A stretch of 64,000 nt of DNA from Paenibacillus macerans (GTDB lineage: Bacteria > Bacillota > Bacilli > Paenibacillales > Paenibacillaceae): the NCBI RefSeq assembly GCF_023715465.1, contig NZ_JAMBOE010000002.1, positions 329,104 to 393,103 of the forward strand, read 5' to 3'. How positions within the stretch are numbered: position 1 is the stretch's first letter; each line of letters starts with the position of its first letter. Positions 1-7,672 of the stretch are shown here, piece by piece. The notes below the pieces were generated by a model, which was not told the DNA's origin, did not search any database, and saw only the letters and a program-made list of their open reading frames with translations. Position numbers and translations under genes: made by a program.

Positions 1-237
1 ACCGGCTATTTTCGTTTCCCCCATCGCATGTTTAACGGTACGGACATCATCGGCAGCCGCATTGCCGCTTGAGTTCCCATTCTCCGCGGCCGGCGTGCCG
101 CTTGCCGCTTGGGTATTGCCGGATGCCCCCTGGCTTTGATTGCTTCCGCATCCGGTCAGCGCCAGCATGAGCGCCAAAATGGCGAGCCCCCACCATACGG
201 TGCGTTTTCGGATGTTGTGATTACGAGTAAAGCTCAT
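1..237 (-). CDS. Siderophore ABC transporter substrate-binding lipoprotein (N-terminal part)
   Basis: The first 79 codons of a minus-strand gene are present and the rest lies outside the window. It starts with a charged MSFTRNHNIRKR segment, then a hydrophobic run ending in the lipobox LTGC, so it should be a lipoprotein anchored outside the membrane. A Ser/Gly/Asn/Ala-rich linker follows, as in many Paenibacillus binding proteins. It is divergent from two FecCD permease genes, with two Fur-type boxes between them, so it is probably the binding protein for that importer. The ligand cannot be read from this fragment. Confidence 0.88.
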   Translation of the reverse strand, partial: MSFTRNHNIRKRTVWWGLAILALMLALTGCGSNQSQGASGNTQAASGTPAAENGNSSGNAAADDVRTVKHAMGETKIAG

Positions 238-294
238 TAAAGATCCCCCTTAAATATGTCTGTTTAGTGCTTGGTAAAGATAATAATGCAAATG

Positions 295-309
295 TGATAA
301 TGATTATCA
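295..309. promoter_or_regulatory. Fur box (7-1-7) upstream of the binding-protein gene
   Basis: TGATAATGATTATCA is a perfect 7-1-7 inverted repeat identical to the Bacillus Fur core TGATAATnATTATCA. It lies about 58 bp upstream of the minus-strand lipoprotein start. Iron-dependent repression is the natural inference. Confidence 0.88.
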
Positions 310-369
310 TCTTCATCGCGATGTTCAAAACTATAAAGCATGAAAAACCGCTTGTCAATCCATTAAGAA

Positions 370-384
370 TGATTCTCATAATCA
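370..384. promoter_or_regulatory. Second Fur-like box upstream of the permease genes
   Basis: TGATTCTCATAATCA matches the 7-1-7 Fur core at 11 of 14 arm positions and lies within a longer imperfect palindrome (368-386). It sits just before the plus-strand permease genes, so each arm of the divergent locus appears to have its own box. Confidence 0.72.
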
Positions 385-458
385 TTGACAGCCCGCACCG
401 CATCTTCTAATATTTAATGGATATTATCTTCTACATCCGGAAAGTGGGAATTTGCCTC

Positions 459-1439
459 ATGAAAGGTTTCGGCTTATTGATTTCAGCGTTTGCCCTGGCC
501 GCAGCGCTCGTTTGCAGCATCAGTTTCGGCGTGACGGACATTCCTTTCGGCACCGTGTGGGAATCGTTTGTCCGCCCAAACGGCAGCAACGAGCATCTGA
601 TTATCCAAACGGCCCGCGTTCCGCGCGCCTTTATCGCCGCCGCCGTCGGCGCTTGCCTCGCGGTTGCGGGAGCGCTGATGCAGGTCATCACCCGCAATCC
701 AATCGCTTCGCCCAGCACGCTTGGGGTTAACTCCGGGGCAGCCTTCTTCATCATCCTGGCGACCGGATGGCTGGGCATAGCGGGAATGCAGCCCCTTACC
801 TGGGTTGCTTTGACCGGAGCGGCCCTAAGCGGAATGGTTGTTTTCCTGCTCGGAAGCATCGGCCGGGACGGCATGACGCCGCTCAAAATCACGCTTGCCG
901 GCGCTTCGATGGCCGCTTTTTTCTACTCGCTCACGCAAGGTCTGATGCTCTCTGACGGCAAAATGTTCGACCAAGTCCTCGTCTGGCTCGTCGGGTCCGT
1001 TGCGGGGCGGGAAATGGGCCAGCTTCTCGCCGTTCTTCCCTATATGGGAGCCGGGATGCTTATCGCTTTCCTTCTGTCCGCACAGCTGAATATCCTGGCG
1101 ATGGGAGATACCGTCGCGCAGGGGCTTGGCCAACGTACGGGGCAAATTAAAGCTTTGGCCGCGGCGTCCGTTATTCTGCTTGCCGGTGGGTCGGTTGCGG
1201 TGGCCGGTCCGATCGCGTTTGTCGGCATCATTATTCCGCATATCGTCCGCTATTTCATAGGTACGGATTACCGCTGGATTTTACCTTACTGCGCCTTATT
1301 CGGAGCCTTGCTGCTGGTGGCCGCCGACGTCGGGTCAAGGTACATCGCCATGCCGAAAGAAGTGCCGGTCGGGGTCATGACCGCGCTGCTCGGAGTACCG
1401 TTTTTCGTATATATCGCAAGGAAAGGGGTGAAAAACTGA
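459..1439 (+). CDS. FecCD-family iron-siderophore permease (first subunit)
   Basis: An integral membrane permease of the FecCD/BtuC family, 326 residues from the chosen ATG. An in-frame ATG at 417 has no ribosome site, while the ATG at 459 follows GTGGGA at reasonable spacing. Family marks are the early PRAFIAAAVGACLAVAGALMQ segment followed by TRNPIASP, and a late GPIAFVGIIIPHIVR segment for the ATPase coupling helix. It overlaps the next permease gene by one base (TGATG), so the two are translationally coupled and should form a heterodimeric channel. No ATPase gene is visible here; a shared FhuC/YusV-type ATPase is likely, as in many Bacillales. The pair resembles YfiZ/YfhA, but the substrate is unknown. 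Confidence 0.93.
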   Translation: MKGFGLLISAFALAAALVCSISFGVTDIPFGTVWESFVRPNGSNEHLIIQTARVPRAFIAAAVGACLAVAGALMQVITRNPIASPSTLGVNSGAAFFIILATGWLGIAGMQPLTWVALTGAALSGMVVFLLGSIGRDGMTPLKITLAGASMAAFFYSLTQGLMLSDGKMFDQVLVWLVGSVAGREMGQLLAVLPYMGAGMLIAFLLSAQLNILAMGDTVAQGLGQRTGQIKALAAASVILLAGGSVAVAGPIAFVGIIIPHIVRYFIGTDYRWILPYCALFGALLLVAADVGSRYIAMPKEVPVGVMTALLGVPFFVYIARKGVKN

Positions 1440-2488
1440 TGGCCAAACCCGGCAAACTTGAAGTCTCGGCCGCCAAATCGACCATACTGGCGAAGAAAAA
1501 AAGAACGATTTGGATCTGCCTGTTATTGTCCGTAGTATGTTTGGGAGTTATGGTCATCAGCGTTGCCGTCAGCAGCAAGTATATCCCTCCCCTTACCGTG
1601 ATCAAATCCTTATTCGGCATGGCCGAAGCCGGGGATCAGGTCATCGTGCAAAAAATCCGGCTGCCGCGGATCATTATCGCCGCGCTGGTCGGCGCGTCTT
1701 TGGCGGTGGCTGGGGCTATTCTGCAGGGCGTCATCCGCAACCCGCTCGCTTCGCCCGATGTGGCCGGAATCACCGAGGGCGCTTCGCTGGGCGCCATCTT
1801 GTTCATTTTCCTGTTTCAGGGGAGCATTTCGATTCACTGGATGCCGCTCGCCGCGATCGGCGGCGCGTTTCTCGTCACGGCATTATTGTATGTGCTAGCC
1901 TGGAAAAAAGGAGTGTCACCCTTGAGGATCATCCTGATCGGCATCGGCGTTTCCGCCGCCATCAAATCGCTGTCATTCATGCTGATCATCTCCGGCCCCC
2001 TGCAATTGGCCAGCCAATCGCTCACGTTCATGACCGGCAGTATCTATGGCGTATCGTGGGAGAACGACGTGTTGACGTTATTGCCCTGGACGGCAATTTT
2101 GCTGGTTCTCACTTGGCTGCAAGCCCGCCAGGTCAACATCCAGGCCCTCGGCGATGATATCGCCACGAGCGTCGGTGCCCGCGTGCAGCTGCAGCGTCTG
2201 CTGCTGATTGCCCTCAGCGTTTCGCTCGCCGGCTCCGCCGTAGCCATCGGCGGGGCGATTGCCTTTATCGGCCTGATGGCGCCGCATATGGCCCGCAAAC
2301 TGACGGGGCCGTCCTTTTCCGGCGTGCTCCCGATCAGCGCGCTGTTGGGTGCTTTGATCCTGCTCATTGCGGATCTGATCGCCCGCACCGCTTTTTTGCC
2401 CCGGGACGTGCCTGCCGGTGTTTTTACCGCCGCGATCGGAGCCCCGTTTTTTATGATTTTGCTGTACAGGAACCGCAATCGGTTATAA
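1439..2488 (+). CDS. FecCD-family iron-siderophore permease (second subunit)
   Basis: 349-residue partner of the preceding permease, preceded by AAGGAAAGGGG. A cytoplasmic N-terminal tail of about 25 residues precedes the first membrane segment. The family signatures RIIIAALVGASLAVAGAILQ and IRNPLASPDVAG occur early, and GAIAFIGLMAPHMARKL near the end is the coupling region. An intrinsic terminator follows directly, closing the operon. Function inferred: import of ferric siderophore with the divergent binding protein. Confidence 0.93.
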   Translation: MAKPGKLEVSAAKSTILAKKKRTIWICLLLSVVCLGVMVISVAVSSKYIPPLTVIKSLFGMAEAGDQVIVQKIRLPRIIIAALVGASLAVAGAILQGVIRNPLASPDVAGITEGASLGAILFIFLFQGSISIHWMPLAAIGGAFLVTALLYVLAWKKGVSPLRIILIGIGVSAAIKSLSFMLIISGPLQLASQSLTFMTGSIYGVSWENDVLTLLPWTAILLVLTWLQARQVNIQALGDDIATSVGARVQLQRLLLIALSVSLAGSAVAIGGAIAFIGLMAPHMARKLTGPSFSGVLPISALLGALILLIADLIARTAFLPRDVPAGVFTAAIGAPFFMILLYRNRNRL

Positions 2489-2507
2489 AAAACATGGATG
2501 TATGTCT

Positions 2508-2544
2508 AAAAGGCCGTCAGGGTGATTTGCCCTGACGGCCTTTT
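2508..2544 (+). terminator. Rho-independent terminator after the permease operon
   Basis: A perfect 15-bp stem, AAAAGGCCGTCAGGG with CCCTGACGGCCTTTT, separated by a 7-nt loop. The 3' arm ends in TTTT. It lies 20 bp after the permease stop. Confidence 0.9.
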
Positions 2545-2578
2545 GATGTGAACGATCTCCCTCTGCCCTCGTCGCCGG

Positions 2579-2776
2579 AAATTACGGTAATTTGTGGCGC
2601 TATGCTTGTGATTTTGTACCTCGTCCGCAAAATAGCGGAACTTTTGGGTCTTATCTTCCTACTGGAATTAGGAAAATCCCCCTTTTTGCCCCTTTCGCCG
2701 AAAACAGAGGTAAAAAATTCCTCTATTTAAGCTAATCCCTCTCATTTGCCATAATAACGCCCTTTTTTACCGTTAT
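2579..2776. repeat. Dispersed intergenic repeat family A, copy 1
   Basis: About 198 bp with four consecutive short inverted units built on AATAGCGG...CGCTATT-like arms. It aligns along its length with 35680-35880 and 53190-53387. Shared blocks include AAAATAGCGGAACTTTTGGG, GAGGTAAAAAATTCCTCTAT and CCTTTTTTACCGTTATC. It lies between convergent genes (permease operon and regulator). The ORF of about 60 codons crossing it is not conserved and is not called. Confidence 0.82.
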
Positions 2777-2849
2777 CTCCGCGGCCTCCACAAACAACCG
2801 CCTGTTCTGTTATATGAACGAAAATCGGATTCTGAATGCTTTAAAGCAT

Positions 2850-2890
2850 AAAAAAGGCCAACAAGGCATAATAGCCAAGTGGTCTTTTTT
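2850..2890 (-). terminator. Terminator after the signal-peptide gene
   Basis: On the minus strand an imperfect stem (AAAGACCACTTGGC with GCCTTGTTGGCCTTT) ends in a run of T. It lies just beyond the stop of the small peptide gene. The A/T runs on both sides could make it bidirectional. Confidence 0.72.
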
Positions 2891-2909
2891 ACAACTATAA
2901 AGTTTAATC

Positions 2910-3047
2910 TTAACCAAAACCGTGACTATTCGTGGTGATAACGCCAGGACTTTGCTGCTTTCCGATAGGGACTAGAGTAGTAACTGGGGCCACCATAGTC
3001 GTCAATAAGCTACATGTAAATATCCATATAGCCAACTTTCTTTTCAT
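2910..3047 (-). CDS. Alo-like quorum-sensing pre-propeptide (45 aa)
   Basis: Found by reading the frame that overlaps the end of the upstream regulator gene. ATG at 3047-3045 is preceded by GAGGTG ten bases upstream. The product starts MKRKLAIWIF, continues with a hydrophobic TCSLLTTMVAPVTTL core like a Sec signal peptide, then a polar tail (GKQQSPGVITTNSHGFG). The last residues, SHGFG, resemble SHGRGG, the reported mature Alo13 peptide of Paenibacillus polymyxa. The gene overlaps the regulator's 3' end by 38 bases in another frame and is followed by a terminator, the usual order of RRNPP receptor and peptide genes. Inference: exported, processed and re-imported as a short C-terminal signal for the adjacent regulator. 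The cleavage site is not known. Confidence 0.72.
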   Translation of the reverse strand: MKRKLAIWIFTCSLLTTMVAPVTTLVPIGKQQSPGVITTNSHGFG

Positions 3048-4392
3048 TCAGTTTTTGCACCTCGCTAATTAAATTTTTATACCGCTTGTCCGCTGCTTCC
3101 GTTGCAAAATTCCGGTATTGTTCAAATAACCCTACACATTTTAGAATACCGTATCTGTTGTAAATTTCAATAGCGAATGCCAAACTGTTCAGCACATACT
3201 CCAGTCCTTGGGCAAAAGCTTTTTTATTTAAATAATACTCCCCTAAACCTGCCAACAAGTTTGCGTATCGATCTCCGGTGTATTGCTCGCTAACTTTCTT
3301 AATCCGGTAGTGTTGCTCTTCATAAGTTAGATAAGATGCGTATTGTTCAAGCACATCGTCGATGTTTATATCGAACTTGTTCGCAGCAGTTACGATCTCA
3401 CATAAGGCCGGGAACACTTCATTTTCCCTTGTGGAAATATACGCTAAATATTCCTGAAGAACCTCGGCCTTGCCGGACACTAATTGATACATATAACGGT
3501 TGCCTTCGGCCCATTCCTGAAACTGCTCAATTACAGCCACCTCGTCTTCAGTGGGGTTCTTGACCCAACTGCAATCCGTATACAAGGAGACATAATGGAG
3601 TGCATTCTCATAATCTTCTAAAATAAAATGAGCTGCACCCAATGATAAATAAGAATAGAAAATGTAAAAAACAATTTGCTTTTGGGTTTCCGGTGATTTT
3701 TTGCTCCCGTTTAACTCATAATGAATGGTTGCTTTTATTTTCAGTTTTTCAGCTAATTCCTTGACCTTTTCCCAGTGACGTAATGAACCAAACACATTAA
3801 TTAAATCATTCAGCGCATCCAGTTGATATTGCTCGTCCAGCCGGTCGACAAAGGGCTCAAATTGTACGGTCAACAACAAATTCCGGTTCTGATCCTTGGA
3901 CAGCCGCAACGTGAACAACCGGTATTGACATAACGCCAGCCGTTCGGAATGCTGCCTCTGTTCACCTTCCGCTACCGCTTCGTACAGCAAGGCGGCCGCT
4001 TCCCGTTTGCCTTCATCAAAAAACTGCTCGGCCAAGTGAAAAAGCAGCGGTATGTAAGATAGGTTGTCCAACAATAAGCGTACTGACCGCTCGATACAGT
4101 CCAGCTTGTTCAGTTCGGCGCACCTCCGCATGAAAGGCCCTAGTCTGCGCCAATCGGGCGCGGCCTGGAAGAAGCACTCGTCAACGTACAACTCGTAAAA
4201 ATAACCTTCGGGTAGCCCCATCCCCGCCGTAATCCGGTCAAGCTGTTGCATGGCAATGGGACGATGGCCGTTGATGATCCCGCTTAACGTCCCGGAATTG
4301 ATCCGTGTAAGTTCGGTGAACTGATTGAGCGAGAGTCTCTTGTTTTTTAAATAATCCTCCAATTGGGAGCGGATCGTGCTTGCCGGCTTCAT
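3010..4392 (-). CDS. AloR-like RRNPP regulator (HTH plus TPR-like repeats)
   Basis: 460 residues from an ATG preceded by GAGGAGGTG. A longer frame to 4470 starts inside the -35 hexamer, so it was rejected. Residues about 8-62 form a Cro/XRE-type helix-turn-helix (KRLSLNQFTELTRINSGTLS...INGHRPI). The remaining 390 residues are alpha-helical with TPR-like pairs such as AEQFFDEGKREAAALLYEAV and GEYYLNKKAFAQGLEYVLNS. This is the build of RRNPP peptide receptors (PlcR, NprR, Paenibacillus AloR). Its 3' end overlaps a small gene for an exported peptide, supporting a cytoplasmic peptide-responsive role. It may instead be a peptide-independent XRE/TPR regulator. Target genes are not evident. Confidence 0.8.
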   Translation of the reverse strand: MKPASTIRSQLEDYLKNKRLSLNQFTELTRINSGTLSGIINGHRPIAMQQLDRITAGMGLPEGYFYELYVDECFFQAAPDWRRLGPFMRRCAELNKLDCIERSVRLLLDNLSYIPLLFHLAEQFFDEGKREAAALLYEAVAEGEQRQHSERLALCQYRLFTLRLSKDQNRNLLLTVQFEPFVDRLDEQYQLDALNDLINVFGSLRHWEKVKELAEKLKIKATIHYELNGSKKSPETQKQIVFYIFYSYLSLGAAHFILEDYENALHYVSLYTDCSWVKNPTEDEVAVIEQFQEWAEGNRYMYQLVSGKAEVLQEYLAYISTRENEVFPALCEIVTAANKFDINIDDVLEQYASYLTYEEQHYRIKKVSEQYTGDRYANLLAGLGEYYLNKKAFAQGLEYVLNSLAFAIEIYNRYGILKCVGLFEQYRNFATEAADKRYKNLISEVQKLNEKKVGYMDIYM

Positions 4393-4441
4393 ACGAACAC
4401 CTCCTCTGTTCAACAATGGAATAATCAACCATATATTCCTA

Positions 4442-4470
4442 ATGATATGGTTTATTGTAACATTGGTCAA
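4442..4470 (-). promoter_or_regulatory. SigA-type promoter of the AloR-like regulator
   Basis: On the minus strand TTGACC (4470-4465), a 17-base spacer, then TATCAT (4447-4442), about 50 bases upstream of the chosen ATG. It supports the internal start codon. Confidence 0.65.
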
Positions 4471-4645
4471 TAAATAAAAAGGAAAAAAATGTGTCCGTTT
4501 CCATGATGTCAGCCATTGCTGTAAATAAATTGGGGAAACGAATGAGTTCCAGAAAGGTTTTCCATTTATTCAGATCACAGCCTCCCTCCTCGGCGCAAAA
4601 AAGTCATATTCATCAATATGAGTTCAGGGTTATCCATTATACGGA

Positions 4646-6061
4646 TTATGGAACAATTTCAAAAACAGTACCTTGGTTAAAATCAGTCACCTTCATAGAG
4701 CCATGCACCCCTAAATATAGTCTGCTCTGATCCAGATTCGTTCCCAAACTAACATAATAAGCGGATTGAGACCCAAAGTTATAATTGGTTTCAATAACCC
4801 CAAAATCACTTAGTTTACAATCATTTCTTATCCTAGTGTAAGCCAAAACCCCTTGAACCAGGGGGCGAGACTCTTCTTTTCGGGCAAGATCGGTAAACAC
4901 AACGCTTCCTTTTAAATCGAGGATTCCATTCCCCATATATGACTGGACACCTGTAAGTGAAGTTCCTCCAAACTTATCGGGACGGGGGTCTTTATGAAAA
5001 TAACTAGTTAAAGGCTGAAGACGCCTCACTGAAGCCTTTATTGCTTCATCGTAATAAGCGATTGTTTTCTCATCCAAAGCCGGACTTGCGGGGCACTCTC
5101 TTATAGTCGAAGTCGGAAAAGCACCTTCCCACCCTCGCCAGCCAAAATTAATAAATCCTTCTGGGTCAAGCTCAACTTTCATTAAAGAAGCTTGAATAAG
5201 CTGTGTAACCGGTATGGGTTTATAATGGATGAATGAAAAAATCGACTCTACCAAATCTTGCCCGACATTTCCTACATATTTAATATACTGATTATAAAAC
5301 CTTTGAAAAGAAACCCCCGGAATATTGCGAACCCCTTTGGCTATTACCGTAAGCGTTTCCTGAATAGGTGGTGGAAGTTCATTAAAACGTGTGACTACAG
5401 GCGGATTTTCGATAAGTGTATTCTTAGCCACATCGATTTCAATGATTTTTCCGGCGATTTCCATATCATCCTGACTTAAATTAAATGGGTCATAGCCCGC
5501 TCCGCCATCTCCGGTTGTTAAAATTAGTTTTCCATTTTCAGGTGAAAAGTTTAAACTATTGACGCCATTATGATTAAAAAATGGTCTTCTTATGTTAAGC
5601 AATGTCCGTCGTTTTTGAGGTTGCCCTTTCGGCTGCAAAATCCATTCTTCAACGGTATCAATGTGATCATATTGAGTTTCTCTATTCATCCACTGTAAGT
5701 TTAAGGTTTCCGGATCACACGGGTCAGGCTTAAAAGGTTTAGGAAGAGCACCCGGACCTTGTGTTCCGGCCACGGAATAATGAAGATAAAACCGGCCGTT
5801 ATAATAAAAGTCGGGATGAAACGCCAGCCCTACTAATCCGCGTTCGTCATATCCGCCTCTAGAAGCACCTAGTTTTATGATTTGTGGGCGAATATCTAAA
5901 AAAGTCCTTATAACTCCGTTTCCTACGTAAAAGATCTCTCCTACCTGGGTTGCAATAAATAATCTTTCAATGGAGTCACCAGGAAGCATAGCTGTTTTCA
6001 AAACAGTTGGTAAATTTATCTTACCTACAATGGGCTGTAAATTAACCGTAACTTTTTTCAA
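4646..6061 (-). CDS. PQQ-dependent sugar dehydrogenase family protein (beta-propeller)
   Basis: 471 residues with a TTG start (6061-6059) preceded by GGGGGGAG. The segment YDERGLVGLAFHPDF...NGRFYLHYSV is the signature of the glucose/sorbosone dehydrogenase propeller (YliI, HHIP, soluble GDH relatives). Other family-like pieces are FFNHNGVNSLNFSP, LILTTGDGGAGYDP, GVRNIPGVSFQRF and INFGWRGWEG. No signal peptide is visible, which is unusual for a family often exported, and no PQQ biosynthesis gene is in the window. A different cofactor or a non-enzymatic role is possible. The gene is AT-richer than most of the window and stands alone. Confidence 0.75.
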   Translation of the reverse strand: MKKVTVNLQPIVGKINLPTVLKTAMLPGDSIERLFIATQVGEIFYVGNGVIRTFLDIRPQIIKLGASRGGYDERGLVGLAFHPDFYYNGRFYLHYSVAGTQGPGALPKPFKPDPCDPETLNLQWMNRETQYDHIDTVEEWILQPKGQPQKRRTLLNIRRPFFNHNGVNSLNFSPENGKLILTTGDGGAGYDPFNLSQDDMEIAGKIIEIDVAKNTLIENPPVVTRFNELPPPIQETLTVIAKGVRNIPGVSFQRFYNQYIKYVGNVGQDLVESIFSFIHYKPIPVTQLIQASLMKVELDPEGFINFGWRGWEGAFPTSTIRECPASPALDEKTIAYYDEAIKASVRRLQPLTSYFHKDPRPDKFGGTSLTGVQSYMGNGILDLKGSVVFTDLARKEESRPLVQGVLAYTRIRNDCKLSDFGVIETNYNFGSQSAYYVSLGTNLDQSRLYLGVHGSMKVTDFNQGTVFEIVP

Positions 6062-6222
6062 CTAGCTTTACACTCCCCCCTATTTTTTCTTTTAAACAAT
6101 ATGAAAAGTACGGTTCTGTTAGTACCAAATTGGGCCGGGGAATCTGACAAATTAACTGAACAAAAGTTCATTGAGCGTTCCTTGGCCGAAAATCGACTCG
6201 TTCAACGCTCTAAAACTACCTT

Positions 6223-6822
6223 CTATTCTGCTTCTTTATTACTTCCATCCCATTCATAAACAGATTCTCTACTAACATGAAACGGATCAACATTCTTTTC
6301 TTCTAGTAAGTCCTCAAATTTATCCGCCCCATTTTTTATGAAATATTCATATTCTGATTGTGAGATAAAAAAGGCTAAAAGAATTCTCCCCCCTTTTTCT
6401 TCGCTTTTAGTAGTGACATGGCTGTATTCTTCTGGGAATGCAAATGGTTCAGTAAAATAAACTGCACCTTTGTTGTATTTTTGCACGAATGATTTATCAA
6501 TGTTTTCAATGCCGCTAATTGCTATTCCTCGTCCCATTTGCATTTGGTTAGCTATACAATAAAACAATGTACTTGCAAGAATATATCCAGCACTGCTAAA
6601 TGCTCCATCAACTACCATTGAAACCTCAATATTATCGCCTACTACATCCTCATATTTGCTAAATCCGAGAGTATTATAAACTAAGCATTCTTCAAACACA
6701 TTTTCATATTTCAAAATTTGTATTTTTGACATTTCCTCATTATTTTTAAACACCTCTCGGCCAATCGGATTCCCTAAAAATTTGCTGTAATGGTCGTAGT
6801 ATAGTTCTCCAAAGTTAATCAT
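6223..6822 (-). CDS. Suppressor-of-fused (SUFU) domain immunity protein
   Basis: 199 residues, one SUFU-type domain. Recognisable pieces are VYNTLGFSKY, EVSMVVDGAF, LFYCIANQMQMGRGIAISGI, GAVYFTEPFAFPEEYS and LLEEKNVDPFHVSRESV. In bacteria such proteins are commonly immunity partners in polymorphic toxin loci. No toxin gene directly precedes it. About 60 bp upstream lies a shrunken relic of the neighbouring spike-toxin gene, so it looks like an orphan immunity gene kept after its toxin was lost. Base composition is AT-rich compared with the spike genes, suggesting separate acquisition. The start follows AAAGGAG. Confidence 0.82.
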   Translation of the reverse strand: MINFGELYYDHYSKFLGNPIGREVFKNNEEMSKIQILKYENVFEECLVYNTLGFSKYEDVVGDNIEVSMVVDGAFSSAGYILASTLFYCIANQMQMGRGIAISGIENIDKSFVQKYNKGAVYFTEPFAFPEEYSHVTTKSEEKGGRILLAFFISQSEYEYFIKNGADKFEDLLEEKNVDPFHVSRESVYEWDGSNKEAE

Positions 6823-6884
6823 CCTAATTAACTCCTTTTATAAGTTTCTTCTACTTCATATTTATAACTGATAGGCTCTCTTTT

Positions 6885-7032
6885 CTCCTTCCACCACCAT
6901 GGTGCCTGTGGTAGTTATCATTACTATACTCTACCTCAAAATAACGGAGCTTCATGTTCATCGGTGAAAATGACTTCATTTTTTCTTCGAGCCCTAGGCC
7001 TCCGGCAGCACCGCCGCTTCAATCGAGTTGTA
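6885..7032 (-). pseudogene. Shrunken relic of a spike-toxin gene (linker region only)
   Basis: Three short blocks, in the same order as in the intact spike-toxin gene but with the DNA between them missing. Block 6885-6945 matches about 8238-8302 (CCACCACCAT, CTCTACCTCAAAAT). Block 6946-7011 matches about 8475-8541 (GTTCATCGGTGAAAA, CCTAGGCCTCCGGC). Block 7012-7032 matches about 8667-8685 (GCTTCAATCGAGT). The blocks come from the pre-toxin and glycine-rich linker region. No spike or toxin domain remains, and the reading frame is not maintained. Confidence 0.75.
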
Positions 7033-7053
7033 ACTGTTGTAAGAAAACATACA

Positions 7054-7099
7054 AAAACAGGTCAATCATGGTGGTATCTGACCATAATCGACCTGTTTT
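7054..7099 (-). terminator. Terminator after the toxin-island operon
   Basis: AAAACAGGTC (7054-7063) pairs with GACCTGTTTT (7090-7099), with an inner ATGGT/ACCAT pairing. A/T runs flank both sides, so it may work in both directions. It follows the minus-strand immunity gene by about 165 bp. Confidence 0.72.
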
Positions 7100-7265
7100 G
7101 TGTAACTCAATAGCATTATTTGGGTTATAAAATTCAAGCATTTTTGTGCAGACAACAAATTCAAGAATTCATTATACGTATATTATATATGTGATATTGG
7201 TTGAATGATTGATTCATTCGATACTGGGTAGCCCCTACGTTACACCGGAAGATTCTCTTTTCAAT
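7100..7265. other. AT-rich spacer after the immunity gene
   Basis: No gene, relic or clear regulatory site was seen. It is AT-rich, with short ATAT runs, and separates the immunity gene from its terminator. Confidence 0.5.
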
Positions 7266-7670
7266 TTAAAGGACAGCTTTAAAAGGAGGATGATTAGTTC
7301 CTTTATTTTGTAATTCGGTTGGTCTTCTAAATCGTGAACTAGATTCCAATTTGAAAATTAGACAGTCTTCTCTAACTTCACTAATAGAAACGTTTACCCA
7401 CAAAGGAAATTGAAGTCGAGGATGAACTAACATATCAATCACTTCGTCTAACCTAAACAATCTATTAGCTATATTTTTTTCGCTCAATATTCCCAATCTC
7501 ATAAAATCATCATTTGAGTTGTGACTTTTTCCATGTTCATCATTTACACACAAAGTAAATCTAATTTCCTCACACAATCGAATATTTTGATTTAAAGTTA
7601 CTTCTTCAATGGTCTTTAATAAATTGTCCCTAAAAAGCTGTTTATTCATTTGAGAAAAATTGTTTTCCAT
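7266..7670 (-). CDS. Putative cognate immunity protein of the spike-toxin
   Basis: 134 residues from an ATG two bases after the stop of the spike-toxin gene (TAATTATG), with AGGTGA inside the toxin's last codons as ribosome site. This tight coupling and the position directly after a C-terminal toxin are the basis for calling it an immunity gene; I do not recognise the family. It is a small acidic soluble protein without signal peptide or membrane segment, with pieces such as NIRLCEEIRFTLCVND, LDEVIDMLVHPRLQFPLW and KLESSSRFRRPTE. Its AT-rich composition matches the toxin tip rather than the GC-richer spike, consistent with a toxin-immunity cassette moving as a unit. Confidence 0.65.
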   Translation of the reverse strand: MENNFSQMNKQLFRDNLLKTIEEVTLNQNIRLCEEIRFTLCVNDEHGKSHNSNDDFMRLGILSEKNIANRLFRLDEVIDMLVHPRLQFPLWVNVSISEVREDCLIFKLESSSRFRRPTELQNKGTNHPPFKAVL

Positions 7671-7672
7671 AA

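Noticed and set aside
4393..4470. N-terminal extension of the AloR-like regulator to a TTG at 4470
   Set aside because: The extension codes through the -35 and -10 of a good promoter, while an ATG at 4392 has an ideal ribosome site.
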